Below are positions 1-9,100 of a stretch of DNA of 20,698 bases, in pieces; position 1 is the first letter of the stretch; the number at the start of each line of letters is the position of its first letter. The position numbers were made by a program, and so were the translations under genes. The notes beneath the pieces are model-generated. The model made no database searches and was not told the DNA's origin. It saw only the letters and a list, made by a program, of their open reading frames with translations. The DNA comes from Muellerivita sp035541195 (GTDB lineage: Bacteria; Oederibacteriota; Muellerivitia; Muellerivitales; Muellerivitaceae), in the NCBI GenBank assembly GCA_035541195.1, contig DATKNU010000202.1, positions 1-20,698 on the forward strand. The letters are read 5' to 3'.

Positions 1-1230
1 CCCGGTTCCCCACCCTTCCTCAATGAGGTCCAAGACCCGGGACGCCAAGCGGCTTTTGAAATCCCGGGCCAAACGGACCGGCTTGGCGCGCCAGCGGGAA
101 AAAACCAAAAGCTCGTTGCGATCGCTTTCAAACCCCGTCCCGGGCCGGCCGACTTGATTGGCGATGAGCAGGTCCACCGGCTTTTTCCTCCACTTGAGGG
201 AGGCGTTTTTTTCCAGGTGGTCGGTCTCGGCGCAAAAGCCCGCCAGGACCTGCCCCTTTTTGCGGCGAACCAGGAGTTCGGCCAGGATGTCGGGATTTTT
301 TTGAAGGCGTAAGGTGAGGGATTCGGATTTCTTCTTGATCTTCAAGGCCGAGGGCTCGGCCACCCGGTAATCGGCCACGGCGGCGGCCATGAGGATGACG
401 TCGGCTTCCTGGGCGGCTTTCAAGGTTTGCCCTCGCATCTGGGCGGCGGTCCTCACCGCCACCAGCTTCGCGCCCTGGGGCGCGGCGATCCTCACGGGCG
501 CGCTGATGAGCGTGACCCGGGCGCCGCGGTTCAAGGCCGCTTGGGCCAGGGCATAACCCATCTTGCCGCTGGAATGGTTGGTGATCATGCGCACGGGATC
601 TATGGGTTCCTGGGTGCCGCCCGCCGTCACCAGCACCCGCCGGCCCTTCCAGCTTTGGAAAGAGGCGAAAACTTCCCGCACCTGCCCGACGATCTCCGCG
701 GGTTCCACGAAACGGCCCTCGCCCACTTCCCCGCAGGCCAGGTGGCCGCTTTCGGGGCCCAGGAACCGCACGCCCCTTCGGCGCAAGGTCTTCTGGTTTT
801 GGGCCACCGCCGGGTGCGCCCACATATGTTGGTTCATGGCGGGCGCCACCCAAACCGGGCAAGTGGCGTAAAGGCAAATCGTGGACAAAAGATCGTCGCC
901 CAAGCCGAAAGCCATCTTCGCCAGGAAATCGGCGCTGGCCGGCGCGATCAGGACCAGGTCCGAGGACCGGGCGTATTCGATATGGGGGACGAAGGACAAG
1001 GGATGGGAACCGCTGGGGGTATCCGCCGCAATGGGTTTGAAGCCCTTGAAAAGGGTGCGGCCCACGGCGTGGCCCGAGGCTTGGGCGAGCAATTTCTCCG
1101 GGACCATGCGGGCGCCCGCGTCGGTCAAAACCACCCGCACCTCGGCGAAGCGGGATAGGTCCTTCACCAAAGCAACCGTCTTATAGGCGGCCACGCTGCC
1201 CGTGACGCCCAACAGGATCCTGGGTTTCAA
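1..1230 (-). CDS. coaBC: Bifunctional phosphopantothenoylcysteine decarboxylase / phosphopantothenate-cysteine ligase (3' end cut by window)
   Basis: This enzyme makes 4'-phosphopantetheine precursor for coenzyme A: the CoaB half joins cysteine to phosphopantothenate and the flavin-dependent CoaC half decarboxylates the product. The frame is open from 1230 to the window edge (410 codons) and ends in a C-terminal-like LDLIEEGWG, so probably only a few codons are missing. Visible in order: the N-terminal flavoprotein motif ILLGVTGSVAAYK (residues 5-17), the CoaC histidine region VPHIEYAR (His83), the AMNQHMW motif (about residue 131), the substrate-clamp stretch HLACGEVGEGRF, and the CoaB start RRVLVTAGGTQEPIDPVR followed by NHSSGKMGYALA. 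No ATG precedes the conserved start; an in-frame TAA lies just upstream, so TTG at 1230 is the likely start, though no clear ribosome binding site is seen. It follows rpoZ by 20 nt, the usual gmk-rpoZ-coaBC arrangement. Function is certain from motifs; only the exact start is open. Confidence 0.95.
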   Translation of the reverse strand, partial: MKPRILLGVTGSVAAYKTVALVKDLSRFAEVRVVLTDAGARMVPEKLLAQASGHAVGRTLFKGFKPIAADTPSGSHPLSFVPHIEYARSSDLVLIAPASADFLAKMAFGLGDDLLSTICLYATCPVWVAPAMNQHMWAHPAVAQNQKTLRRRGVRFLGPESGHLACGEVGEGRFVEPAEIVGQVREVFASFQSWKGRRVLVTAGGTQEPIDPVRMITNHSSGKMGYALAQAALNRGARVTLISAPVRIAAPQGAKLVAVRTAAQMRGQTLKAAQEADVILMAAAVADYRVAEPSALKIKKKSESLTLRLQKNPDILAELLVRRKKGQVLAGFCAETDHLEKNASLKWRKKPVDLLIANQVGRPGTGFESDRNELLVFSRWRAKPVRLARDFKSRLASRVLDLIEEGWGTG

Positions 1231-1250
1231 GGACGGGCCCGGGCTCAGCT

Positions 1251-1481
1251 TCAGTCTTTTTCTTTATGCCGCTTCTTGGGGGGGACGGGATGGTTGGTGT
1301 AAGTCACCTTGCCCTTGAGGAACTCGTTCAGGGCCTGCAACAGGACTTTCTCGGTGTCCACCGAGAGGTTGTGTTTCTCGGCGCGTTCCAACAACTGGCG
1401 GGCGCGCTTGGAAGCGGCCAGGACCGAGATGTACTTGTTGTCCAGGTTTTCAACGGTCAGGGTTTTCTTGTCGTCGCTCAT
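1251..1481 (-). CDS. rpoZ: RNA polymerase omega subunit
   Basis: Omega binds the beta' subunit and helps RNA polymerase assembly. The 76-residue product has the family pattern: a short N-terminus, then VENLDNKYISVLAASKRARQ, matching the conserved helix in which omega contacts beta', followed by an acidic/hydrophobic helix and a Lys-rich tail (KKRHKEKD). A longer frame could begin at 1496, but a GGAGG at 1491-1487 sits five bases before the ATG at 1481, so the protein starts MSDDKK. It lies between gmk (70 nt upstream) and coaBC (20 nt downstream), a common housekeeping order. A TATAAT box in the gap suggests it may also be transcribed on its own. Confidence 0.93.
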   Translation of the reverse strand: MSDDKKTLTVENLDNKYISVLAASKRARQLLERAEKHNLSVDTEKVLLQALNEFLKGKVTYTNHPVPPKKRHKEKD

Positions 1482-1486
1482 GTCAT

Positions 1487-1491
1487 CCTCC
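1487..1491 (-). promoter_or_regulatory. Ribosome binding site deciding the rpoZ start
   Basis: GGAGG on the minus strand lies five bases upstream of the ATG at 1481. It falls inside the longer open frame beginning at 1496, so it rules in favour of the shorter protein. Confidence 0.8.
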
Positions 1492-1516
1492 GGCATCAGG
1501 CTTCAAAAGAAAGGGG

Positions 1517-1545
1517 ATTATACTGAAAGCGGGCCAAAAGGGTAA
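1517..1545 (-). promoter_or_regulatory. Candidate internal promoter for rpoZ-coaBC
   Basis: A perfect TATAAT (1522-1517) lies 17 nt from a weak -35 (TTACCC, 1545-1540) in the 70-nt gap between gmk and rpoZ. The -10 is followed by CCC, as in the promoter of the giant gene at 9782-9777. The -35 matches only three of six bases, so this is a candidate rather than a firm call. Confidence 0.4.
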
Positions 1546-1551
1546 TAAGAA

Positions 1552-2178
1552 TCAGGCCTTTGGGGGCCGGCGCCGGCTCAAAGGCCCCCGTAAAAGGGCC
1601 TTTTTACGCTCGTCGCGGATGATTTGGCGCGTTTCCCGCACCGCCAGGCTCAAACGGTCGTTCACCACCCGGTGGGGATAACTCTTCCCCGCCTTCATTT
1701 CGGCCCGGGCCGCCGAAAGCCGGCGCTTAAGGGACGCTTCGTCCTCGCTGTCCCTCCCGGCCAGCCTTTCCCGCAACACTTTCAGGCTGGGCGGCACCAG
1801 GAAGATGAGCAGCGCCTCGGGATAAAGCCGGCGGATGGAACGGCCGCCTTGGACGTCGATGACCAAAAGCACGTCCCTTCCCTTTTGGAGTTGGGACAGC
1901 ACCCAGGGCTTGGGGGTCCCGTAAAATTCCCCATGGACGGGCGCCCATTCCAAAAAGGCCTTCTTCTTCCGCAGGGCCTCGAATCGGGCCCGCGACAGGA
2001 AAAAATAATCTCGCCCATTTTTTTCGCCCGCCCGGGGCTTGCGGGTGGTGGCCGAAACCGACCGCAGGATGTTCTTGTCCTGGGCCAAGAGCCGGTGGGC
2101 CAGGGTGGTCTTTCCCCCGCCCGAGGGAGAAGAAAGCACGATGAGCCGCCCGGGGGGCGGTGCGGTCTTCCGTTTCAT
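1552..2178 (-). CDS. gmk: Guanylate kinase
   Basis: Cytosolic enzyme that phosphorylates GMP to GDP with ATP, needed for GTP, dGTP and salvage. The 208 residues are the normal length. Motifs seen: P-loop SSPSGGGKTTL (about residues 16-26; the family more often has GxGKS/T), the GMP-binding SVSATTRKPRAGEKNGRDYFF region, the lid-side FLEWAPVHGEFYGTP, the DVQGG element after a hydrophobic strand, and GRDSEDEASLKRRL. The C-terminus is Arg/Lys/Pro-rich. Its ATG overlaps the stop of the yicC-like gene (ATGA), showing translational coupling. The yicC-gmk-rpoZ-coaBC order is widespread in bacteria and supports the call. Confidence 0.96.
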   Translation of the reverse strand: MKRKTAPPPGRLIVLSSPSGGGKTTLAHRLLAQDKNILRSVSATTRKPRAGEKNGRDYFFLSRARFEALRKKKAFLEWAPVHGEFYGTPKPWVLSQLQKGRDVLLVIDVQGGRSIRRLYPEALLIFLVPPSLKVLRERLAGRDSEDEASLKRRLSAARAEMKAGKSYPHRVVNDRLSLAVRETRQIIRDERKKALLRGPLSRRRPPKA

Positions 2179-3047
2179 TCGATGTTCTGGATCTGTTCCC
2201 GGATCTGTTCCAAGAGTTCCTTCATCCTCACCACGCTTTGGGCCATCTTGGCGTCGGAGGACTTGGAACCGATGGTGTTGGTTTCCCGGTTCATTTCTTG
2301 GATGAGGAAATCGAGCTTCCGACCAATGGCGCCCTTTTCCTTGGTGGCGTCCGCTAGGGCCTGCAGGTGGCTTTCCAGCCGGGTCAGTTCCTCGGCGATG
2401 TCGTGGCGTTGGAGCAAAACCGCCTCCTCGGTGCTGAGGCGCATCTGGTCCGCCAGCGGCTGGGGCAGGAACTCGGCCACCTTGTCCTGGAAAGCCTTGA
2501 TCTTCTCGGCCATCGAGGCCTTATGCCGGGCGCGCACCTGCTGGACCACCTGGCCGATCTCCCTGGCCCGTTCCAGCATGTCCTTGCCCAACCGGGCGCC
2601 CTCGGCCTGGCGCATCTTGTCCAGGGCCTTCAAGGCCTCTTCCAAGGCCTGGGCCGCGGCCTTTTTCTGGTCCGCCTCGGGCCGCTCGGCTTCGGTGACC
2701 GACAAGACGTCGGGCAAGCGCAAGAGGCTTTCCACCGACAAGCTTCCCGTGAGCTTGAGTTTTTTCGAGGCTTGCTGGGCCGCCCGGAGATACTCGGCCA
2801 AGAGTCCCTCATTGACCTCAACGGCTTTGGGGCGCAGGGGCGACAAGTCCTTGAGGAACAAGTCGACCTTGCCCCGGGTGACCGAGGCGAGGATCATCTC
2901 GCGCAAATCCGCTTCCAGGTATTGGTAGGAGGAGGGGATCTTCAGGCTGATGTCGTGGTACTTGTGGTTCACCGTCTTGACTTCCGCCACCACTTGGACG
3001 GACTTCACTTGGGCCGAGCCTCGGCCGAAACCGGTCATGCTTCTCAT
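2175..3047 (-). CDS. yicC: YicC/YloC-family endoribonuclease
   Basis: Member of the YicC family, which in E. coli and Bacillus is associated with RNA turnover and has reported endoribonuclease activity; the direct substrate here is unknown. The 290-residue length matches the family. The N-terminal signature RSMTGFGRG is followed by VKTVNHKYHDISLKIP and by a long charged helical middle. The C-terminal DUF1732 signature is intact: GRKLDFLIQEMNRE, then NTIGSKSSDAK, ending REQIQNIE. An open frame extends upstream to 3719, but that part is antisense-like shadow of the Thr-rich gene; family starts place the ATG at 3047, with a purine-rich AAAGGCGG upstream. It is the first gene of the housekeeping operon. 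Confidence 0.92.
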   Translation of the reverse strand: MRSMTGFGRGSAQVKSVQVVAEVKTVNHKYHDISLKIPSSYQYLEADLREMILASVTRGKVDLFLKDLSPLRPKAVEVNEGLLAEYLRAAQQASKKLKLTGSLSVESLLRLPDVLSVTEAERPEADQKKAAAQALEEALKALDKMRQAEGARLGKDMLERAREIGQVVQQVRARHKASMAEKIKAFQDKVAEFLPQPLADQMRLSTEEAVLLQRHDIAEELTRLESHLQALADATKEKGAIGRKLDFLIQEMNRETNTIGSKSSDAKMAQSVVRMKELLEQIREQIQNIE

Positions 3048-3078
3048 AAGGTCGCCGCCTTTGATTTTTAGGGGCCCC

Positions 3079-3107
3079 ATCCTATCACAGGGAAGCGGAG
3101 TCCCCAA
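3079..3107 (-). promoter_or_regulatory. Candidate promoter of the yicC-gmk-rpoZ-coaBC operon
   Basis: In the 77-nt gap after the giant gene, TTGGGG (3107-3102) is separated by exactly 17 nt from TAGGAT (3084-3079), which carries an extended TG one base before the -10 (TGATAGGAT). The predicted transcript would begin about 25 nt before the yicC start. No intrinsic terminator was seen after the giant gene, so read-through may add to expression. Confidence 0.5.
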
Positions 3108-3124
3108 GACGCCGCGAAAAGGGC

Positions 3125-6100
3125 CTAGCGGATGACGATGACCTTTCGGATCATCTGGCCGTTGGGGGTTTTGATGAGGACGAAATAAAGCGCGTTGCCG
3201 ACCAAGCCGCCCCCGTCGTTGTCCCCCGACCAATAGGCCTTCGTCAAACCCGCCGGCAGGCTTTGATTCAAGACCGTCTTCACCCTCTCGCCCAATAGGT
3301 TCAAGACCACAATTTTGACCTGCCCGGCCTGGGCCAAGCGCACATTGATCCCCAAGGGCGCGGGGGGCGTGAAGAAGTTGGCGTCCAACGTCAGGGGCAC
3401 GTTGGGCGTGGGCGTGATGGTGGGCGTGTTGCTGGGCCCGGGCGTGTTGGTAATCGTCGAAGTGGCCGTCGGGGGCGGGGTCAAGGTCACGGTGGGTGAC
3501 GGCGTCGCCGTATGGGTCATGGTCGGGGTCGCGGTCGCCGTGCGGGTGTTCGTGGGGGTCGGCGTTTGGGTCGGCGACGGAGTCAAGGTCACCGTGAATG
3601 TGGGTGTGACGGTCCGGGTTTGGGTCGCGGTCGTCGTGGGGGTCTGGGTGGCAGTCATTGTCACCGTCGGGGTAGCGGAAGCGGTCAGCGTCACCGTGGG
3701 CGTCGCCGTCGGGGACCAAGTCTGGGTCGGCGTCAAGGTGACGGTGGGTGTTTTAGTGGCCGTCAAGGTCAGGGTATCCGTCAGGGTGGGTGAGAGCGTA
3801 ATCGTCGGCGTCAGCGTGGAGGTCAAAGTTACCGTGGGGGTGAGCGTAATCGTAGGTGTCTTGGTATAGGTTAAGGTCACCGTCGGGGTCAGTGTGATCG
3901 TATTGGTGATTGTCGGAGTCAGGGTAATGGTTGGCGTCAGGGTGGGCGTCAAGGTAACGGTGGGAGTGAGCGTAATCGTTGGCGTTTTAGTGTAGGTCAA
4001 GGTCACGGTCGGTGTCAGCGTAATCGTGTTGGTAACCGTCGGAGTCAAAGTAATGGTCGGCGTCAAGGTGGGGGTCAAGGTGACAGTCGGGGTAAGCGTA
4101 ATCGTGGGCGTCTGGGTGTAGGTCAAGGTTACGGTCGGGGTCAGCGTGATCGTATTGGTGACTGTCGGGGTCAAAGTAATGGTCGGTGTCAAGGTGGGCG
4201 TCAAGGTGACAGTCGGGGTAAGCGTAATCGTGGGCGTCTTGGTATAGGTCAAGGTCACAGTCGGCGTCAGCGTGATCGTATTGGTGATTGTCGGGGTCAA
4301 AGTAATGGTCGGCGTCAGGGTGGGGGTCAAGGTAACGGTCGGGGTAAGCGTAATCGTGGGCGTCTGGGTGTAGGTCAAGGTCACGGTCGGCGTCAGCGTA
4401 ATGGTGTTGGTAATTGTCGGGGTCAAAGTAATAGTCGGCGTCAGGGTGGGAGTCGGGGTAATGGTGGCGGTAAAAGTCGGGGTCAGGGTAATCGTGGAAG
4501 TCAAAGTAATGGTCGGGGTGAAGGTCGGTGTCACGCTGGGCGTCAAGGTAATGGTCGGGGTATAGGTCAAGGTCACCGTGGGGGTACGGGTCTTGGTCAA
4601 GGTCGGCGAAGGCGAGGGTGTGTAAGTGGGCGCGTAGCCGAATTCATAGACCCCAATGTCATAAGCCGACCCAAAAGGCCGGGCATTCTTATCTAAATCG
4701 TCCGTCACCGAGGGCAGGGTCGCGCCCGCGTCCTTGCTTTGGGCCCCCGAATTCAAATGAAAGTCCCCGCCCCCCGCGTTGAAATATTCCACCGCCGGAT
4801 TGATGCCGAACAGATTGCCCACGCCGAACCCGCCCGTATTGGTTTGCTGGGCAAAGGCGTTGTTCGATAGGTCCGCCACGGTGGCATTGGGGCCCAGGAA
4901 AATGTCGGCGGCGTTGTTCGTGAAAAGATTGTTCACCATCCGAATGCGGCTGTTCCAGTCCACGCCCTCCACCAGCCCGTTGAAGGTGTTGTTATAAATG
5001 TTCCCCACCGTCACCCCGGAAGCGACCGTATTCAAGTAGACCCCGATACCGGCCGTACCATTGAACAGACAGTCGCTGATTTGGAAGGAATTGGGGTTCG
5101 TCGGGACACCCAAAATCTTGTCGGCGGACCCGGGATTGAAACGGCAATGACTGATGGTGAGCGCGCCGGTCGCGGGGTTTCCTATATCAATATAAGCGTT
5201 GGTCCCGCTGGTAAAGTTCGAGGAACTGCGGGAAACCGCCAAGTTGTCGAAGACATAGACGGCCCCCGGGTCATAGGCCGCGATCTTGAGGGTGGATTGG
5301 CTGCCCGAGACGTCGTCAAAAACGATCCCGTGCAGGTAAAGCAGTTTGTTGATGCCCGAGGCGAACCGGATGGCGCTGTCGCCGTTACTGGCGGTCCAAG
5401 CCCTTTGGCCATTGTCGCTTCGGATTTCGGCGATGTTCTTGGAGATGGTCACGCTTCCCGTCATGTCGCCCCGAAGCTCGATGATGTCGCAGGGGTTGGC
5501 CGCCGCGTAAGCCGCCGCCAGGGTGGTATAGGAGCAGGTCGAACAGACATCGCGGACAACCGTGGAACAGGTCGGGGTGTAGGTGGGCGTCACGGTGGGC
5601 GTGATGGTCGCCGTCAAGGTAACGGTCGGGGTCGGGCTCCAAGTGGCCGAGGGGGTGATCGTGGGTGTCTGGGTGGTCGTCGGTGTGGGCGTCGAGGTGG
5701 GGGTGTAGGTGAACAAGGGGCAATAAGCGGCGAAAAGGCTGTCGTTCCTCGCGGCGTAACTGCCGGAAAAACTCGTCGTAAAGGGGGCGAAAGGCACCCC
5801 CAAGGCATAGGCTTCCTGATTAAGCCCGTTGTTGTCGTATTCGAACGAAATGCTCACCAAGCTGGTTTCCATGAAAAGGATCCAATAATTGCCCGGATTC
5901 AAGGTGGTGACGGGAATGGACGCCGTATTCCAACCCGGGAAAGCCTGTTGGGCCGCCGTCTGGGCGATGAGGGTTCCCACTTGTCCCAAGTTGTCGGTAT
6001 AAATGGCCAAACGGAACTGCGTCGAGGGGTCCACCGCCGGAAAATCCACCGCCAAAGAATTCAGGGTGCCCGACTCGTTTAAAGTGTAGAGGCTCCCCCG

Positions 6101-9100
6101 GACCTGGCCCGTGCTGATACCATTGGCGAAACTGCCCCCCGGGTTGCCCAGAACCCCGAAGGCGGGGGCGCAGGGGGGCGTCAGGGTCGGGTTCGGGGTG
6201 AAGGTGCTGGGGGGCGTCAGGGTGCTCGTGATGGTCGGGGTAACCGTCATCGTGGCCGTCAGGGTGATCGTCGGGGTCAAGGTAGCGGTGGGCGTGGGGG
6301 AAAGGGTCGGCGTCAGGGTCAAGGTCGGGGTGACCGTGGGGGTCGGGGTGGCCACCAACGGACAGAGCCCGTTGTAAGTGTATTTCACCGTCATAAAGTC
6401 ATTGTTCGCCCCGTTGGAAGATTGCCCCGTTTCCCAAACCGCGTTCCCAAAAACCGCCAGGGCCGTGGATTGGTCGGTCCCCAGGCCCCGGCCGGTCATG
6501 GTGTCCGCCATCAGCAGGCCCGCCGGGTTGTATTTGAGCAAGTGGTACTTGTTGTTGGTGGAATCCTGCAGGGCCTCATAAATATAGCCCCCGGCATCTA
6601 GGGCCACGCCGGCCCCGGGCGCGTTGATGGCCGACCCATAGAGGTTGTTCCAGGAAACCGCCCCCGAAGCCGTGTTGTATTGGATAAGCCGGGGCACGTT
6701 GACGCTGCCGTTGGACGAAAAGCCCGAGGCGTAAAGGTAGCTGCCCGTAGGGTCGACGGCCAGCCCCAATATCTCGTCCGTATTGGTCCCGATGAAGGTC
6801 GTGTTCCAAAGCGTGACGCCCGCCGAGTTGTACTTGATCAGCCGGTCATGGCTCACGCCCGATACGTCCGATTCCCCACCCACGTAAAAATTCCCCGAAG
6901 GGTCCGCCGTGATCGCGAAGGGAAGGTCGTGGTTGCCCCCGGAGTCGAACTTCACCGGCCACCCGCCCTGCAGGTTGCCGTTGAGGTCGTATTTGGCGGT
7001 CATGAAATCCCAATTGCTGGAGGTCCAGGATCCGCCGGTCACGTAAAGGTAGGTATTGGTGGGGTCCACTACGGCCGAACGGGCGTCATTGTCATGCTGC
7101 CCGCCGGTGCCATCCAGGGTCTTGGCCCATTGGGTCACCCCGGCGGAGGCGCTGAACTTGACGGTCAGGAAAAGCCGGCTGGACGACTGCTGGGACCCGA
7201 CCGCGTAAGCGTTGCCGCTGGAATCCAGGGCCAACCCATAGAGGGTTTCGGTGGCCCCCGACGCGTAGGTTTGGTTCCAAAGCACGTTTCCGTTCGGGTC
7301 ATATTTGATGACCCGAAAGGACGGCACCCCGCCCACCGGGGATGTGCCGCCCACATAGACGTCACCCGAGCCGTCCACCGCCACCGCCGATCCCGTATCC
7401 GCCCCATTGCTGTCATAAACCAAAGGCTGGGGGCAGGGCGTGGAGTTGGGCACGGTTGTGGGCGTCGGCGTGGGAAGGGGGTTATTAAAAACGAGGGTGC
7501 GGTTGTTGTAGCTGTCGCTGACGTAAAGCCGGGTGCCGTCGTAAAAGACCCCCGACGGCGTGTCCAGCGTATTGGCCTCCGCACATCCCCCTTGATTGCT
7601 ACTGTTGGAGGTGAAATTAGGCTGGCCCAGCACGTTCCCCGCCGGCGTATTGCTGGTGACGGGCGCGCTGTTGAAGATCAAGACCCGGTCGTTACCTCCG
7701 TCGGCCACGAAGAGATTGGAACCATTGCTGAAGATGCGGTTCGGATAATAAAAACTGTTGGCGGAAGCCGAGGCATTGCCCTCATTGGGGCTCTGGCCCG
7801 TGAATCCGGCCTGGCCCAGCACAAGGGCGGCCGCCGCCGCGTTTGTCACCGGCAAACCGTTGTAGGCCAGCACCCGATTATTGAAGGTATCCCCGATGTA
7901 AAGCCGGGAGCCGTCAAACCAAACCCCGTAAGGCTCATTGAGGCTGGTGGCAGAGGGGCTGCCGCTCCCTTGGTTGGAGACCGCCGCCGTGAAGGTACTC
8001 TGCCCGATGACCACTGTGGCGGCCTTGTTGGTGGTGAAAGGGCTGGTGAAGAGAAGCACCCGGTTGTTGCCCGAGTCGGCCACCACCAGCGTGGTGCCGT
8101 TGCTCCAGAGCCCCCGGGGATAATAAAGCGTATTGTTCGCCGCCGAACCGCCCTGGTTGATCCCGTTCGAGTTCATGTCCGCTTGTCCCAGGACCACCGA
8201 AGGTGCCTGGTTGTTGGCCGTCGGCACCCCCGAGTAAACCAGCACGCGGTTGTTTCCCGTGTCGGAGACGAAAAAGTTGGTTCCGTCGTAAAAAACATCG
8301 TTGGGCGACTCAAAGAGGTTGGTCACGCCCCCCGTATTACTGGTCATATTCGGCTCGCCCAACTCCAGGTCGGCCGCCGTGCCGCTGGAAGCCGGCAAAC
8401 TGTTGAAGATCAGCACCCGGTTGTTCCCCGTATCGGCCTGGAAAAGCTGGTTGCCGACGACCTGCACTCCGCCGGGGCCCGAAGAGCTTGCGCCACCGAT
8501 TCCACTACCAGCGTTGGGAAAACCCAAATTAAACGCCGTCTGTCCGATGACCGCCGTGGCCGAGGTTCCGTTCGTTGAAATGGTTCCCGTATATTCCATC
8601 ACGCGGTTGTTCAGGCTGTCGCTGACCAGAATCGTGGTGGCATTGGCCCAGCCGCTAAAAGGTAAGTTCAATGTCGCCGCCGTCGGTGTTGATAGTCCCT
8701 GGTTGGCGGAGGCGCCCGCCATGCTGGCTTGGCCTATCTCAAAATTCGCCCCTGCGGCATTGGTTACCGGCAAAGAGTTGAAAACCAGCACCCGATTGTT
8801 TCCGCTATCAGCGATGAAAAGCCGAGAACCATCGGTGAAGACATCGGTTGGAGAATTAAGCCCCGCGTTGGTGCCTGTTCCAATGTTGTAGGTATTGAAG
8901 TTGGACTGTCCGATAACGACGTTCGCCGCCGTATTGGAAGCGGTGGGAATAGAGTTGTAGATCAAAACCCGATGATTGAGTTCATCCGCCACGATCAAGG
9001 TGGTTCCCATGACACAGACGCCCATCGGTGTATCCATGAGCTTGGAAGATACATTTTCGTTGGCCGTGGTCACGCTGGCTTGCCCCACCGCGCTGTTAGC

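Noticed and set aside
128..877. Minus-strand frame of 249 codons within coaBC
   Set aside because: Product is Pro/Arg/Gly-rich and overlaps the true coaBC frame, which carries all catalytic motifs.
1624..2928. A 434-codon plus-strand frame opposite gmk and yicC
   Set aside because: Both minus-strand proteins carry full family motifs; the plus frame is GC-driven antisense.
2175..3719. Long N-terminal extension of the yicC-like frame (Asp/His/Pro-rich)
   Set aside because: It is an out-of-frame reading of the Thr/Pro stalk; family start RSMTGFG lies at 3047.
3315..3869. Plus-strand frame encoding a Val/Gly alternating protein
   Set aside because: It is the complement of the Thr/Pro stalk repeat; the periodicity is inherited from the real gene.
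3783..4412. Regular repeats considered as a CRISPR array
   Set aside because: The 126-bp units are contiguous coding repeats with no unique spacers and lie inside an open frame; no cas genes are present.
6680..8578. A 632-codon open frame on the plus strand opposite the propeller repeats
   Set aside because: It is the antisense shadow of repeated GC-rich NHL codons; its product is Arg/Gly/Val-rich with no domain, and the minus frame has clear blades and a signal peptide.
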